A program made the translations under genes and the position numbers. Below, in pieces: positions 49,141 through 58,152 of a DNA stretch of 64,000 nt. A model generated the notes under the pieces. It had not been told where the DNA came from and made no database searches. It saw only the letters and a list, made by a program, of their open reading frames with translations. Location of the stretch: positions 496,001 to 560,000 of the forward strand of contig CANMQE010000002.1 in assembly GCA_947499975.1 (NCBI GenBank), written 5' to 3'. The DNA comes from an uncultured Sphingomonadaceae bacterium (GTDB lineage Bacteria; Pseudomonadota; Alphaproteobacteria; Sphingomonadales; Sphingomonadaceae). The stretch's first letter is position 1. The number at the start of each line of letters is the position of its first letter.

Positions 49141-50678
49141 CCTAGCATCGCCTCCAGCTTGGTGAGGCCATCGTTGATTTCCTTCTCAAGCGCGCGCAAC
49201 TCCTTGATGATGTCGGCGGGTTTGTCGTGCGCTATCTCTTCATGCTCGACCTCTTTGTAGCGGTTGAGCGAAAGGTCATAGGTCCCAGTCGCCGCGATAT
49301 CGTCCTTGGAAACGCAGAAGCTTTGCGCTGTGCGCGGATTTTCGAGCTCGACGCCTTCACGATCTAGCCAACGCGCCAGCGCATCGGGCAGATTGTTCTT
49401 GGATTGATCTTCTTTGCTTAGTTGCGCGGCCGGAAGCGATCCAAGCTTTTCCGGATCAAGCCGCGCATTGCGCTTGTCATCGAGCGAATAGCCATCGGCC
49501 TGTAGATCATAGAACCAGACATGCTCTGTCCCGCCTACGCCTGTCTTGGTGAAAAACAGGATTGCGGTGGACACCCCCGCATAGGGTTTGAACACACCGG
49601 AAGGCAGTTTCAAAACGCCTTCAAGCTTGTGCTTTTCGACCAGCAGTTTGCGCAATTCTTGATGCGCTTTCGATGATCCGAACAGTACGCCATCGGGAAC
49701 AACCACCGCTGCGCGTCCGCCCGTTTTCAGCAAGCGCAGGAACAAGGCAAGGAAGAGCAATTCGGTCTTCTTGGTCTTTACGATTTGCTGAAGGTCTTTG
49801 GCCGTCGTTTCGTAATCGAGCGATCCTGCAAAAGGTGGGTTGGCGAGGATGAGGCTGTATTTGCCTGCATCACTGCCATGCTCTTCGGCCAAACTGTCAC
49901 GATAGGTGATATTTGGATTATCAACACCGTGAAGGGTCATATTCATGCTGCCAATGCGGAGCATGGTCGGGTCAAAGTCGAAGCCGTGGAACATGCCACT
50001 ATGGAAGTGCTTGCGCAGCTTCTCATCGCGCAATGCCTGAGGGTGCTTGTCGCGCAGATATTCGCCCGCTGCGACCAGAAAACCCGCCGTGCCCAGTGCA
50101 GGGTCGCAGATAACATCGTTGGGCGTTGGCTGGGTCATCTCGACCATCAACTGAATGATGTGCCGCGGGGTGCGGAATTGGCCGTTGGTACCAGCGCTAG
50201 CGATCTTACCAAGCATGTATTCGTAGAGATCACCCTTGGTGTCGCGATCATCCATCGGAATCTTGTCGAGCATATCGACGGTCTTGGCGAGTAGCGTCGC
50301 GTTGCTGAACCCCAGCCGCGCGTCCTTCATATGTTCGCCGTAGCTTGAGCCTTCCTCGCCCATTTGGCGCAAGAACGGGAAAACGCGTTCAGCAACAACG
50401 TCCATCATTTCGCGCGCTTCAAAGTTCTTGAAGCGAGACCAGCGCAAATCGGAATACGGGCGTCCCTGATCGTCGATGCCATCAGGAAACACTCGGCGCT
50501 CCATCTCGATGCCGAGATTGGCAGCTTTGCTCTCCTCAAGGGATTGCAAGTCATCCAGACGCTTGATGAACAGCAAATAGGTTATTTGCTCGATGACCGA
50601 GAGCGGATTGGAAACACCTCCAGCCCAAAAAGCATTCCAAATTTGGTCGACTTGATTGCGAATTTCGCCGGTTAGCAT
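49137..50678 (-). CDS. hsdM: Type I DNA adenine methyltransferase M subunit
   Basis: A 513-residue N6-adenine methyltransferase. Seen: the N-terminal HsdM helical domain, GQFRTPRHI (166-173), SAM motif DPALGTAGF (192-200), and catalytic NPPF (280-283). First gene of the leftward six-gene operon; the promoter should lie in the ~200 bp before 50678, which contain no other gene. Confidence 0.96.
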   Translation of the reverse strand: MLTGEIRNQVDQIWNAFWAGGVSNPLSVIEQITYLLFIKRLDDLQSLEESKAANLGIEMERRVFPDGIDDQGRPYSDLRWSRFKNFEAREMMDVVAERVFPFLRQMGEEGSSYGEHMKDARLGFSNATLLAKTVDMLDKIPMDDRDTKGDLYEYMLGKIASAGTNGQFRTPRHIIQLMVEMTQPTPNDVICDPALGTAGFLVAAGEYLRDKHPQALRDEKLRKHFHSGMFHGFDFDPTMLRIGSMNMTLHGVDNPNITYRDSLAEEHGSDAGKYSLILANPPFAGSLDYETTAKDLQQIVKTKKTELLFLALFLRLLKTGGRAAVVVPDGVLFGSSKAHQELRKLLVEKHKLEGVLKLPSGVFKPYAGVSTAILFFTKTGVGGTEHVWFYDLQADGYSLDDKRNARLDPEKLGSLPAAQLSKEDQSKNNLPDALARWLDREGVELENPRTAQSFCVSKDDIAATGTYDLSLNRYKEVEHEEIAHDKPADIIKELRALEKEINDGLTKLEAMLG

Positions 50679-51353
50679 TGGGTTGTGGCTTTCGGTTCAG
50701 ATAAAGCAAAGAAACTCCATCCCGCCTTTCGTTACTGAATGCAAAGCCAAATATTGGTTAAAAGGGTCTAGCGTGGGCGTTGCCCACATTCTCATCCAAA
50801 GCGCCCCAAGCAGGACCCAAACGCGCGACCAGCCGAACGGCATTTCCGCTGTCTGTCTCCGTGTTTCTTCTGGAAGAGGTGGTGCCGCTTAGAGGATTCG
50901 AACCTCTGACCCCATCATTACGAAAGCGAGGAACGGCTGGAAATTTATCTTTTATTATCATTGTTCTGCAGGGTAATGTGCAGGGTCCTCTGCCTGCGAC
51001 CCACATCAGACCCAAAGTGCGTTAAAAGCTAGCGCCGTACGCATACTGGTGAAAGTGCTTTGGTAGGAAAGATTCCGATAAAGCAACCTCCGCCTGACCC
51101 ACTTTTCTGAGCCAACTAGCCGAAAGCTGACTGTCCGCTAGCGGCTCAATTTCAATAATACGCTGAAGCAGGCTTCGATGACAGTTTTGCGCGCCAACTG
51201 CAGCCGCGCGAGGTTTTCACGAGAGGGCTTGGCACTAGACCAGCAACTCTGCTCCTTGAACGAGCGACGCCTATTGACGGGAAGGGGCTTATTAATTGCA
51301 ACTGACATGCTAGCATCAAAATAATGCTGTCATACTCGCATAATACTTCTTGG
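50679..51353. other. Gene-free stretch between two defence cassettes
   Basis: This 675-bp gap holds a short hairpin (GTGGGC/GCCCAC near 50773-50787) and a tRNA-Thr 3' fragment (listed separately). Small open frames here overlap the tRNA fragment and look spurious. The part from 51020 to 51353 is AT-richer and shows no recognisable feature, though promoters for hsdM should lie at the left edge. Confidence 0.6.
50880..50924 (-). repeat. tRNA-Thr(CGT) 3'-end fragment, likely attachment-site remnant
   Basis: Read on the minus strand it gives the anticodon loop TTCGTAA, the 3' anticodon stem strand TGATG, GGGTC, a complete T arm (AGAGGTTCGAATCCTCT), and the acceptor strand AAGCGGC with ACCA. The 5' half (acceptor, D arm, 5' anticodon stem) is missing, so it is not a working tRNA. 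Fragments starting at the anticodon loop are what tRNA-targeting integrases leave as att sites. The intact tRNA-Thr is not in the window. Confidence 0.75.
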
Positions 51354-51989
51354 TCAGCGTAGCGCTTCATCAATGGGAAAACCGTTCGCGATAAGTCGCG
51401 ACCGAAAATGGTTTACGAATGAATCGATCGCGTCTCGGTTTTCAAGCTTACCAATATCAATCTGGTGTCGGAAATTCGATATCTCATTCAAACCTGTCGG
51501 TTCGAGCTGATCGTCTTCGTGCGGCCACTCGCATTCATAATAGGCTGAGCGCCACTCCGCGCGAGTTTCAATCCCTTCCATTCGCCAGCCAATTAAGGAG
51601 AGGGTAGTCGAAGTCTCTTCTGGATCGGCCAATTCTGTCGGGTTGAAAGATTGGAAATCTTCAATATCGTCGAGCCCGCTATCAGCAGAGTGTAAAATTT
51701 CGATCGCAAACCGCAGCTTGGGCTCAATCATCAATACCGAAAAGCTGTAAAATGGAAGGCCATCGATTTCCCACTTACCTTGCGATGGAAGTATATTGCG
51801 CCCCGTCGAGTCCCAGTGTTCTGGGGTCCAGAAGTCATATTCAAGCTCGGGGAAAAGCCTGCACATATAGTCGATTAATTGTAAAGTGCGCTGCTGATAA
51901 GATGCAACAATCCGGAAAGACTTGCGCACCGCCAAAAGAGTCTTGCTCAGGTTAGCATTTTTTCCGTCGTTCACGAAGTTAAGACCCAT
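51354..51989 (-). CDS. Hypothetical protein paired with PD-(D/E)XK gene
   Basis: A 211-residue soluble acidic protein, no family recognised. It contains aromatic-rich segments (YDFWTPEHWD; WRSAYYECEWPHEDD). The start overlaps the preceding gene by 19 bp, so the two are co-translated. Base composition is clearly more AT-rich than that of the chromosome, a sign of transfer. It may be a partner or immunity factor (inference). Confidence 0.65.
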   Translation of the reverse strand: MGLNFVNDGKNANLSKTLLAVRKSFRIVASYQQRTLQLIDYMCRLFPELEYDFWTPEHWDSTGRNILPSQGKWEIDGLPFYSFSVLMIEPKLRFAIEILHSADSGLDDIEDFQSFNPTELADPEETSTTLSLIGWRMEGIETRAEWRSAYYECEWPHEDDQLEPTGLNEISNFRHQIDIGKLENRDAIDSFVNHFRSRLIANGFPIDEALR

Positions 51990-52765
51990 TTATTTAAAGC
52001 TGAAATTGTGTCTTCAAAATCAATTTCGAGGTATTGGGTGAATAGAGATTTTGAAATTCGAAAAGTATAATGACCGCAATAATCGAAAGCTTTTCTTAGA
52101 TCCTCCACCAGCGGATTTGGTACGTGTTCTAGGCGACCTAATCTACCCAACTCATCGAGCGCTTCCGCGAGACTTTGCCATGAGCAGGCAACAAACCTAA
52201 CCGCCGGCAAACCCTTTGTGACGACAGTGGGGACCAGAAGTTTTTGCCGGGATTGCGGGTCGCTTCCCAAACCATCTACGCTCAAATGTATTACGGTCTG
52301 AGCGACGCCTGTTTTCGCCGCATCGGTTTCGTTAATGCTGCTGTCTTCAGGTGCGTGAAAGTGATCGCGATAGCCCTCAAGCTGATCTAACCACTGCTGT
52401 GGAGATTGCGAAATTGCACCGGGCAGTTTCGCCTCAATTATCATGTCGATTATGATCGAGGGATCACCAACTACCCATCTCATATATACATCGGGCTCGA
52501 CAAATTTACGGCCAGAGCGCGCTATTTGCCATTTGGGCCAGAACTTGACCTCAGCGAGTTCAACAAGACGAAAATCCGGAACTGCGTTTTTACTACTAAG
52601 TCGAAGCAAATCCCAAGCGATCACAGGAGGAAAATACGTTAATCGCTCAAAAATTGTCGATGTTCGCGCGTCTTCTAAATTTCGGAACAACGCTCCCACC
52701 GATTGGGAGATGCCATTGACGCCTTCAGCTCTTCTGGACTTTCCGTGTAAAATTGATCGAAGCAT
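51971..52765 (-). CDS. PD-(D/E)XK nuclease-fold protein of unknown family
   Basis: A 264-residue protein with a full PD-(D/E)XK signature: Glu40 in a leading helix (TIFERL), Pro91-Asp92 (VEPDVYMRWV), Glu111-Ala-Lys113 after a strongly hydrophobic strand (IIIDMIIEAKL), and a following helix with Gln128 (WLDQLEGY). The remaining half is mixed and unassigned. It is the first gene of an AT-rich two-gene unit next to the tRNA-Thr remnant and a satellite integrase, the usual spot for defence cargo. Confidence 0.72.
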   Translation of the reverse strand: MLRSILHGKSRRAEGVNGISQSVGALFRNLEDARTSTIFERLTYFPPVIAWDLLRLSSKNAVPDFRLVELAEVKFWPKWQIARSGRKFVEPDVYMRWVVGDPSIIIDMIIEAKLPGAISQSPQQWLDQLEGYRDHFHAPEDSSINETDAAKTGVAQTVIHLSVDGLGSDPQSRQKLLVPTVVTKGLPAVRFVACSWQSLAEALDELGRLGRLEHVPNPLVEDLRKAFDYCGHYTFRISKSLFTQYLEIDFEDTISALNKWVLTS

Positions 52766-53082
52766 CTGAGTGGCTTAGACTCTTTCTTCAAACTAGCCAG
52801 CCCTTTGCCCATCAAGTTTGAAATCTACACCGTCACAGAGCCTACCGCTGATGAGTTGCAAAGGACTCAATAATCAACACTCTTTGGGGACTGTTTACTG
52901 TCTTACGAAGCTTGGTCATTCTCTGGAGGGTTGTAGGGTAGCAGAGGCATTACATGCACTGCGTAGATCGACACCCGTCCAAGGATTGCCTCCGCCCCCT
53001 GCATCGACCCGCAGGCGACTACAAGGGCGGAGAACCGTCAGCTAGGTAAGTAGGATCACATCATGGGCCGCGAAACTTCGGT
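52766..53082. other. Gene-free stretch upstream of the PD-(D/E)XK gene
   Basis: This 317-bp gap has no credible gene. Its right half (52930-53040) is GC-rich with short inverted segments (CCTCCGCC...GGGCGGAG). It should contain the promoter of the two-gene nuclease unit on its left side. Confidence 0.5.
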
Positions 53083-53439
53083 TTAAGCATCGTGCGAGCT
53101 GTACACGCCCTCGACGCATCGCCAGGCAAAGCTCTCTGGATTGCTCCCCGTACCTTGCTTGAGCGTGATGGCGATGAAGCCACGGCTCAAGTCTAGATGC
53201 CTCAGGACGCCATTCATATGGGCCTTCGTGTTGATGCCTTCCTCTATGCAGGCGTTGATCAGTATGTATGCGAGATCATGCTCGTTGGCTGTGGGTCCAC
53301 ACTGCTCGCGAAGCAGACGCAGCCGAGCGAACAGGCCGTCAGTGCTGTCTTTGAAGTCGTATTGAGGAATTCTGGCCCGTTGCGGCTTGATAACTAGCGT
53401 TGCCGGATTGATGGGCTTGGATTTGGTTCTTTCGTTCAT
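53083..53439 (-). CDS. Small satellite/phage protein, paralogue of the gene at 56348
   Basis: A 118-residue soluble protein from the ATG at 53439 (AAGGA before it). The segment LINACIEEGINT...FAWRCVEG matches LIYACIASGINT...FDWECCDD in the 95-residue product at 56348-56635, so the two are diverged copies. Family not recognised; they flank the integrase and VapE genes and may be element-specific regulators or packaging factors (inference). Confidence 0.65.
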   Translation of the reverse strand: MNERTKSKPINPATLVIKPQRARIPQYDFKDSTDGLFARLRLLREQCGPTANEHDLAYILINACIEEGINTKAHMNGVLRHLDLSRGFIAITLKQGTGSNPESFAWRCVEGVYSSHDA

Positions 53440-53572
53440 GATTTTCCTTAGTTTAGCTGGATAGCTGCCTGCCTCAGGCTGACTTCCATGCAAAAAATTT
53501 AGCGAAAGGGCCCTCCGCTAGGGTCCAAGTGGACACCTTGCGGAGGGATGTGGGGAGTTTAGTGATTACGAT

Positions 53573-54733
53573 CTACGGCGTGGATGGCGTCTGCATACCA
53601 GCCGCTCCTGCTTCCACCGCAGCGAGCAACGTGTCGTTCGCGAGATGGCTGTACCGCATTGTCGACTGATGATCGGCGTGGCCCAATATTCGACCGACAG
53701 TGAACAGGTCGACCCCGCCGTTGATCATGAAGGATGCCGCTGAGTGGCGCAGATCATGCAGATGGAAATCGCCCAGCTTCGCCGTATCCCGCGCCGTAGC
53801 CCACGCTCGTTTGATTGTGTTGTAGGGCTTCCGGGTCTTGGGATTGGGCAGGAGGTAAGGGCAGCCATCGAACCTTGGCAGATCCTCAATCACCGAGATG
53901 GCTGCCTTTGAGAGAGGCACATGGCGTGGTTTCCCGGTTTTGCTGTCTGGAATGAACCATGCCTTCCTTTCCAGATCGAGGTTGCGCCAATCAGCGTTAA
54001 GCAGCTCGGACTTCCTCGCCCCGGTAAGCATCAGCAGATGGATGATGGCCAATAGCTGCGGATTGGTTGACTGTGCGGCTGCTTCCAGCAAGCGATCGGC
54101 TTCTGCTGCGCTTAGGAACCGTTCTCGGGCGTTGTTGAACCTCGGCCTCGAAATACCCTTTACTGGATTGCGTTCGGCACCCGGTAGCTCCCAACTGGCT
54201 GCGAGGGCAAAAGAGCGGCCCAGTATCATGCGTAGCTTTTCGACCGTGGCGGGGGCCAGTTCCTTTCGCTTCTCGGCCAACCACCGCGCAACGTCTTGCT
54301 GCTTGATCTCGTCGAGCCGTAGTGATCCCCACCGGGGTATCAGATGGACACGCAGAACCGCTTCAGTGTTCTCTGGACGCTTCTGATAGGTTTTCGCATG
54401 CTCGATATGCTGCTTGGCCAATTCGGCATAGGTCGGAACCGCTTTCTTGGCGGCCTTACGTTCAGCGGGATTGCCTTCAAGTTCGACCTCCGACCGTAGC
54501 TTGCGAGCCTTATTCCTGGCCTGCGCAAAAGTGATGGCCTCGAACCTTCCGATCTTGATCTGGCGCTGTTTTCCGTTGCTGTCGATGTATCGAAGGTAGT
54601 AGGTTTTTCCGCCGCTGGGGCGAACTTCCAGGATAAAGCCCGGAATGACGGTATCCCAGTAATCTGTCTTCTTTTTGCCCCTTGGGCAGGTTGCGGCGAG
54701 ACAATGAGCCGCATCAAGCTTCTGCTTGGGCAT
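53573..54733 (-). CDS. Tyrosine integrase of the satellite-like module
   Basis: A 386-residue integrase with DUF4102-like N-terminal part (IPGFILEVRPSGGKTYYLRY) and catalytic domain: Arg in LTGARKSELL, HDLRHSAAS, and LGHADHQSTMRYSHL with the nucleophile Tyr. AAGGA stands before the ATG at 54733. It differs from the two recombinases on the left. It lies 2.6 kb from the tRNA-Thr remnant, which may be its attachment site. Confidence 0.93.
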   Translation of the reverse strand: MPKQKLDAAHCLAATCPRGKKKTDYWDTVIPGFILEVRPSGGKTYYLRYIDSNGKQRQIKIGRFEAITFAQARNKARKLRSEVELEGNPAERKAAKKAVPTYAELAKQHIEHAKTYQKRPENTEAVLRVHLIPRWGSLRLDEIKQQDVARWLAEKRKELAPATVEKLRMILGRSFALAASWELPGAERNPVKGISRPRFNNARERFLSAAEADRLLEAAAQSTNPQLLAIIHLLMLTGARKSELLNADWRNLDLERKAWFIPDSKTGKPRHVPLSKAAISVIEDLPRFDGCPYLLPNPKTRKPYNTIKRAWATARDTAKLGDFHLHDLRHSAASFMINGGVDLFTVGRILGHADHQSTMRYSHLANDTLLAAVEAGAAGMQTPSTP

Positions 54734-55009
54734 GATAGCTTCCTTTGTTGGTAGTGATGGCACCCCGGCATTTTCTGGGCCGCTGTGGGCTGCGAACGGG
54801 GCGCGATGGGGGGTGGTAAGGGGCGAGGTCGAAACGCGTCCCCTGGGCCGTTCTCTGGCACCTCAAGTGGTATCGCGTTGGAGCCTCGCCCCTTGCCGGA
54901 ATGTCGTGGGGGGAAGGGGTAGCAATCGCGCCACCCCCGCCCGTTGGTGTCGGCAGGAGCGAGGGATGGCTATTTTTGCCGCCCCTTGCCCCCACCTGGC
55001 CGCTTGGCC

Positions 55010-56281
55010 CTAGTAGTCGTCGTCTTCGTCAACGTGCGTTGGCTTTGGCCAGCCGCTCTCTTCAACAAGAGCAACCTTCCAGCAGTCTCGCCCCTGGACC
55101 CGCTTGGGAGGACCGTAGCGCGATCGAAGAATTTGTCCGGCTTCACGACATTGCGGGTTGCTGGGATAGTTCATACCGACCGCTTGAAGAACCTGCATGG
55201 CCGTCCGGTACTTGGCCTGAGCCTCGTTATCGCTGAGATGCTCGAGGAGCCGCTCTTCGATCACACTTACAGCTCGGAACCGCTTGTTGCTTTCTTCAAG
55301 TTCCGCCTCTTCCTCCGGTGTCAGCCACCACGTGGCGCCCTCCTCAATCATCAGGGCTATTTCCGCGTAGAGTTGCTGCATGTTGACATCGTGCTCGTAG
55401 TCGAGGCTGAGCACCGGGAGGGTCCAGAACCGGCTGTTCCCTGTCCGATCGATGAGGAAGTTCGGATCGTTCACGGAGGCCGCAAACACCGTCCTTCTCG
55501 GCATTTCAATCGGTCGCTTATCGTACGGCAACCGAAGCTTGTCACAGTCATTGGTAAGGAAGCCCTTGAGCCGCGCTACGTCCTTCTTGAAGGAACTGTC
55601 GAGTTCGCCAACTTCCGTGATCCAGTGACTGACCCCGATGAAGACCGAATCCTTGTTATTAGGGTCAAGGTGATGGTCGAGTTTGACAAAATCGTTTCGC
55701 AGTTCCGGCGGTACCAGAGCCGCGATCCAGCTTGTCTTACCGATGCCTTGCTCGCCTTGAAGCGTGAGAACACCTCGAGCCTTGAAGCCATCCCACTTCT
55801 TAGCCGCTGCAACGGCGCTGTAGAGCCATCGCTGTATCAGCTTGTCCTTCAGCTCGTTTGGGAAGTCCTCGTCCACTTCGACTGTTTCGCAAAACAGGGG
55901 AAGCCGTTTTGTGCCGTCCCAAGGCAGGCTCTCGATCCATGTCCTGACCGGGTTAACCGGGTTTTGCTGCCCGATTTCCTGGACGAAGCTTCCGAGGAAC
56001 TGGGATTGCAGTCCATTGAGGTTCGCCAGGCTGTCGAGTGTTGCATGGCTTAGATCTTTCTCCTTTCGTTTGATTGCCAGCCGCTTTTTGATGACATCGT
56101 ATCGAACCTCGACATCGCTCTCGGCGAGCAGGTGGCGGACATTCTCAAGCGTACTGGGTAGTCTGCCACCTTCGGTTGGCGGCTGGTCGGGATATTCGCC
56201 TCTTGGCAGTCGTGCTGGAAATGCATCGTTCTTAGTCAAATTTGAGTTTTCGCCGGGGATCCCGACGACGTTGGTTTGCAT
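55010..56281 (-). CDS. VapE-family ATPase/helicase (satellite replication)
   Basis: A 423-residue VapE-type protein: Walker A GEQGIGKTSW (176-185), acidic Walker B-like WITEVGELD, and the family block PRRTVFAASVNDPNFL with arginine-finger region RTGNSRFW. The primase half present in ~800-residue phage versions is missing, so only the helicase/ATPase part remains, as in many phage satellites and genomic islands. Likely drives replication of the element. Confidence 0.88.
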   Translation of the reverse strand: MQTNVVGIPGENSNLTKNDAFPARLPRGEYPDQPPTEGGRLPSTLENVRHLLAESDVEVRYDVIKKRLAIKRKEKDLSHATLDSLANLNGLQSQFLGSFVQEIGQQNPVNPVRTWIESLPWDGTKRLPLFCETVEVDEDFPNELKDKLIQRWLYSAVAAAKKWDGFKARGVLTLQGEQGIGKTSWIAALVPPELRNDFVKLDHHLDPNNKDSVFIGVSHWITEVGELDSSFKKDVARLKGFLTNDCDKLRLPYDKRPIEMPRRTVFAASVNDPNFLIDRTGNSRFWTLPVLSLDYEHDVNMQQLYAEIALMIEEGATWWLTPEEEAELEESNKRFRAVSVIEERLLEHLSDNEAQAKYRTAMQVLQAVGMNYPSNPQCREAGQILRSRYGPPKRVQGRDCWKVALVEESGWPKPTHVDEDDDY

Positions 56282-56347
56282 TCTCTTCCTTTCATTTAGT
56301 AGGTGGCAGGGGCCGGGGAATTCACCCTCCGCACCCCCCGGTGCTTG

Positions 56348-56635
56348 TCAGGCTAGTCTGACCGTGAAGGTGTCATCGTCGCAGCACTCCCAATCGAATT
56401 GCTCGCCTTCAAATAGAACGCGTCGGGCAATTTTTTCGCCATGTTTCCCAAGGATGCTGTCTGCCTTTTTGAAGATCGCTTCGTCCGTGTTGATGCCGGA
56501 AGCGATGCATGCGTAGATCAAGCTGTGCATGCCGGCCTCGCCGCTCGCCGCCAGCCGGTATTTCTGTCGTTCCGCGACTTCCAGCATCCGGAAGCCGAAG
56601 CGGTGTGGAGTATCGTAGTGGTTACTGCCTCTCAT
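56348..56635 (-). CDS. Small satellite protein, paralogue of the gene at 53083
   Basis: A 95-residue protein from ATG 56635 (AAGGAAAT before it), 66 bp upstream of the VapE gene. It shares the pattern LIYACIASGINT and FDWECCDDD with the 118-residue product at 53083-53439. A leading helix (RMLEVAERQKYRLAASGEAG) is added. Function unknown. The 291 bp upstream (56636-56926) show no firm gene, though a Cys-bearing 66-codon frame exists there. Confidence 0.65.
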   Translation of the reverse strand: MRGSNHYDTPHRFGFRMLEVAERQKYRLAASGEAGMHSLIYACIASGINTDEAIFKKADSILGKHGEKIARRVLFEGEQFDWECCDDDTFTVRLA

Positions 56636-56926
56636 CACTATTTCCTTTTATATAAAGCAGTTAGATGTCGCGACAGCGCACTGCTGTCGAATCTCTGTCG
56701 AGTTGGCTGGGGCGAAACGGCCGTTCAATGTGCCTGACGCCTTCGCCACAGGATCAGTGGCTCGAAAATGGCGACCGCAAGCGCACTCGAACAGTGTCAA
56801 GTTGATGTCAAAAACCGGAATTTGATGCTGCCGGGGCCTGGACTGCAAAAATTTTCGCGGGCGATCGTTGGAGTCGAGCCGTCGATCAGCGTTGGCGGAC
56901 GCTCACAGGACACCGACCAGGCAAGT

Positions 56927-57328
56927 TTAACCTTCGTCCGCCCGTATGATGAGAGTATCAGGTGCAAGACCCTCGAATGCTAAATATCCAACCTGCGCAT
57001 CCGGGTCATCTGTGCCGCTTCTCTTTTCGCGGATGTCTAGGCCGTCCTTGCCGATGGATACTTTCAAAGCCATCACGCGGATCGGAACGAAATCACCTAC
57101 AGCGACGACGATCTGCTTGGCGCCGTTACCAGTCAGATCCTCAGCGGTGAGGTCAAAAGCTTCCGCCAGCCTTTCCGCTTGCGCTCCATTGGATTTGCGA
57201 ACTCGACTTTTCTCAATGCGGCTGAGGGTTGATTTGCTGACACCGCTCTTCCGTACCAAGTCGTCAAGACTCCCACCTTTCGCCTTGCGAAGGGCGCGAA
57301 GTGTTTTACCTTTAATCAAAATTGGCAC
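56927..57328 (-). CDS. Xre-family transcription regulator, GTG start
   Basis: A 133-residue regulator: helix-turn-helix LRKAKGGSLDDLVRKSGVSK and STLSRIEKSRV at residues ~12-50, then a small C-terminal sensing domain. The GTG at 57328 puts the helix-turn-helix in the normal place; the longer frame starts in the neighbouring membrane gene. Likely the control switch of the satellite-like module, upstream of the 56348 gene and vapE. Confidence 0.8.
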   Translation of the reverse strand: MPILIKGKTLRALRKAKGGSLDDLVRKSGVSKSTLSRIEKSRVRKSNGAQAERLAEAFDLTAEDLTGNGAKQIVVAVGDFVPIRVMALKVSIGKDGLDIREKRSGTDDPDAQVGYLAFEGLAPDTLIIRADEG

Positions 57329-57398
57329 GTGAGCCCGTCCAGATCTTCTGCAGAATTGGAGACCGTAGCAGAGATTTAACGACTTTTTGACTTGGAAT

Positions 57399-57644
57399 CT
57401 ATTTTGTGTTGGCTGCGAATACGGCGCTGCCGCAAGCAAGGGTTGCTAAGGTGAGAATGCCAACTGGGCTATGGTGAATGGCTGATAACACACCCATTGT
57501 TGCCAAGAAGCCAAGCAACGCCTTCGGACGTCTGACTGCCGCGTAGAGCAGGAGCAGCCCCCAAAGGACCACTCCCGCCCATATGATGGCTCGTAGCACT
57601 GCCAATGTTACGCAGCCCGCGATGATGTATCCTAGAAGGCGCAC
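57399..57644 (-). CDS. Small membrane protein
   Basis: An 81-residue protein with three hydrophobic segments (LLGYIIAGCVTLAVLRAII; VVLWGLLLLYAAV; LLGFLATMGVL). The GTG at 57644 overlaps the preceding gene by 13 bp, which suggests coupling. No ribosome site is clear. Function unknown. Confidence 0.55.
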   Translation of the reverse strand: MRLLGYIIAGCVTLAVLRAIIWAGVVLWGLLLLYAAVRRPKALLGFLATMGVLSAIHHSPVGILTLATLACGSAVFAANTK

Positions 57645-58036
57645 GGCTGGCTGTCCGAATTCAGCGCCTGCTCACACATTTCTGCGAACTCATTCGAGCC
57701 CTTTTCGATTAGTAAGATGTACGCGAAGCCCGCGTTACCGACCGTGTGCAACAGCTCGTACCAGCCGCCCAGGTCCTGCAGCCATGACCAGTAGGGTTGG
57801 AAGTCTGCCGACCCGAACCGCGTCTCATTGATCGGGTGGACAAGCGGCGACCAGCCGAGCTCGCTCAGGATCGTCTGTTCGCTGTCTTGCGGCTGGATGA
57901 CGGCGATGTGGGTCTCGCCGCCAAGTCCAAGCGTTTCGGCATCGCTCCAGCGCGCCTGGATGATGTCCTTCAGTTCATCGCTGAGCGGCTGGTCAAGAAC
58001 GGCAGAGGCGGTGGCTTTATCGTAGATGGAAAGCAT
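57632..58036 (-). CDS. Hypothetical protein, paralogue of the gene at 58153
   Basis: A 134-residue acidic soluble protein starting MLSIYDKATASAVLDQPL, with GGAG before the ATG. It shares with its upstream neighbour the pattern IQP-DS, then GGWYELL (GGWLELL in the other), then a hydrophobic strand (AYILLIEKGS; GLVLFVPLQQ). Family unknown. Duplicate neighbours of this sort are common on mobile elements. Confidence 0.68.
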   Translation of the reverse strand: MLSIYDKATASAVLDQPLSDELKDIIQARWSDAETLGLGGETHIAVIQPQDSEQTILSELGWSPLVHPINETRFGSADFQPYWSWLQDLGGWYELLHTVGNAGFAYILLIEKGSNEFAEMCEQALNSDSQPCAF

Positions 58037-58152
58037 GGTGGTTTCTCCAAATGAAAAAGGCGCCCGAAGTGGACGCCGTGTGGGTTTGCTTGGTTTGGAA
58101 ATTCGAGTTGCCTGCGAGAGGCATCGAAGCCGCTTGCGGTTATGGCTTCTCG

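Noticed and set aside
50758..51015. 85-codon minus-strand frame over the tRNA-Thr fragment
   Set aside because: Its middle (NDGVRGSNPLSG) is a translation of tRNA sequence, a known false-gene pattern.
56648..56848. 66-codon minus-strand frame with a Cys-x-Cys-Gly segment
   Set aside because: It lacks a ribosome site and support from a second Cys pair; could be real but I cannot support it.
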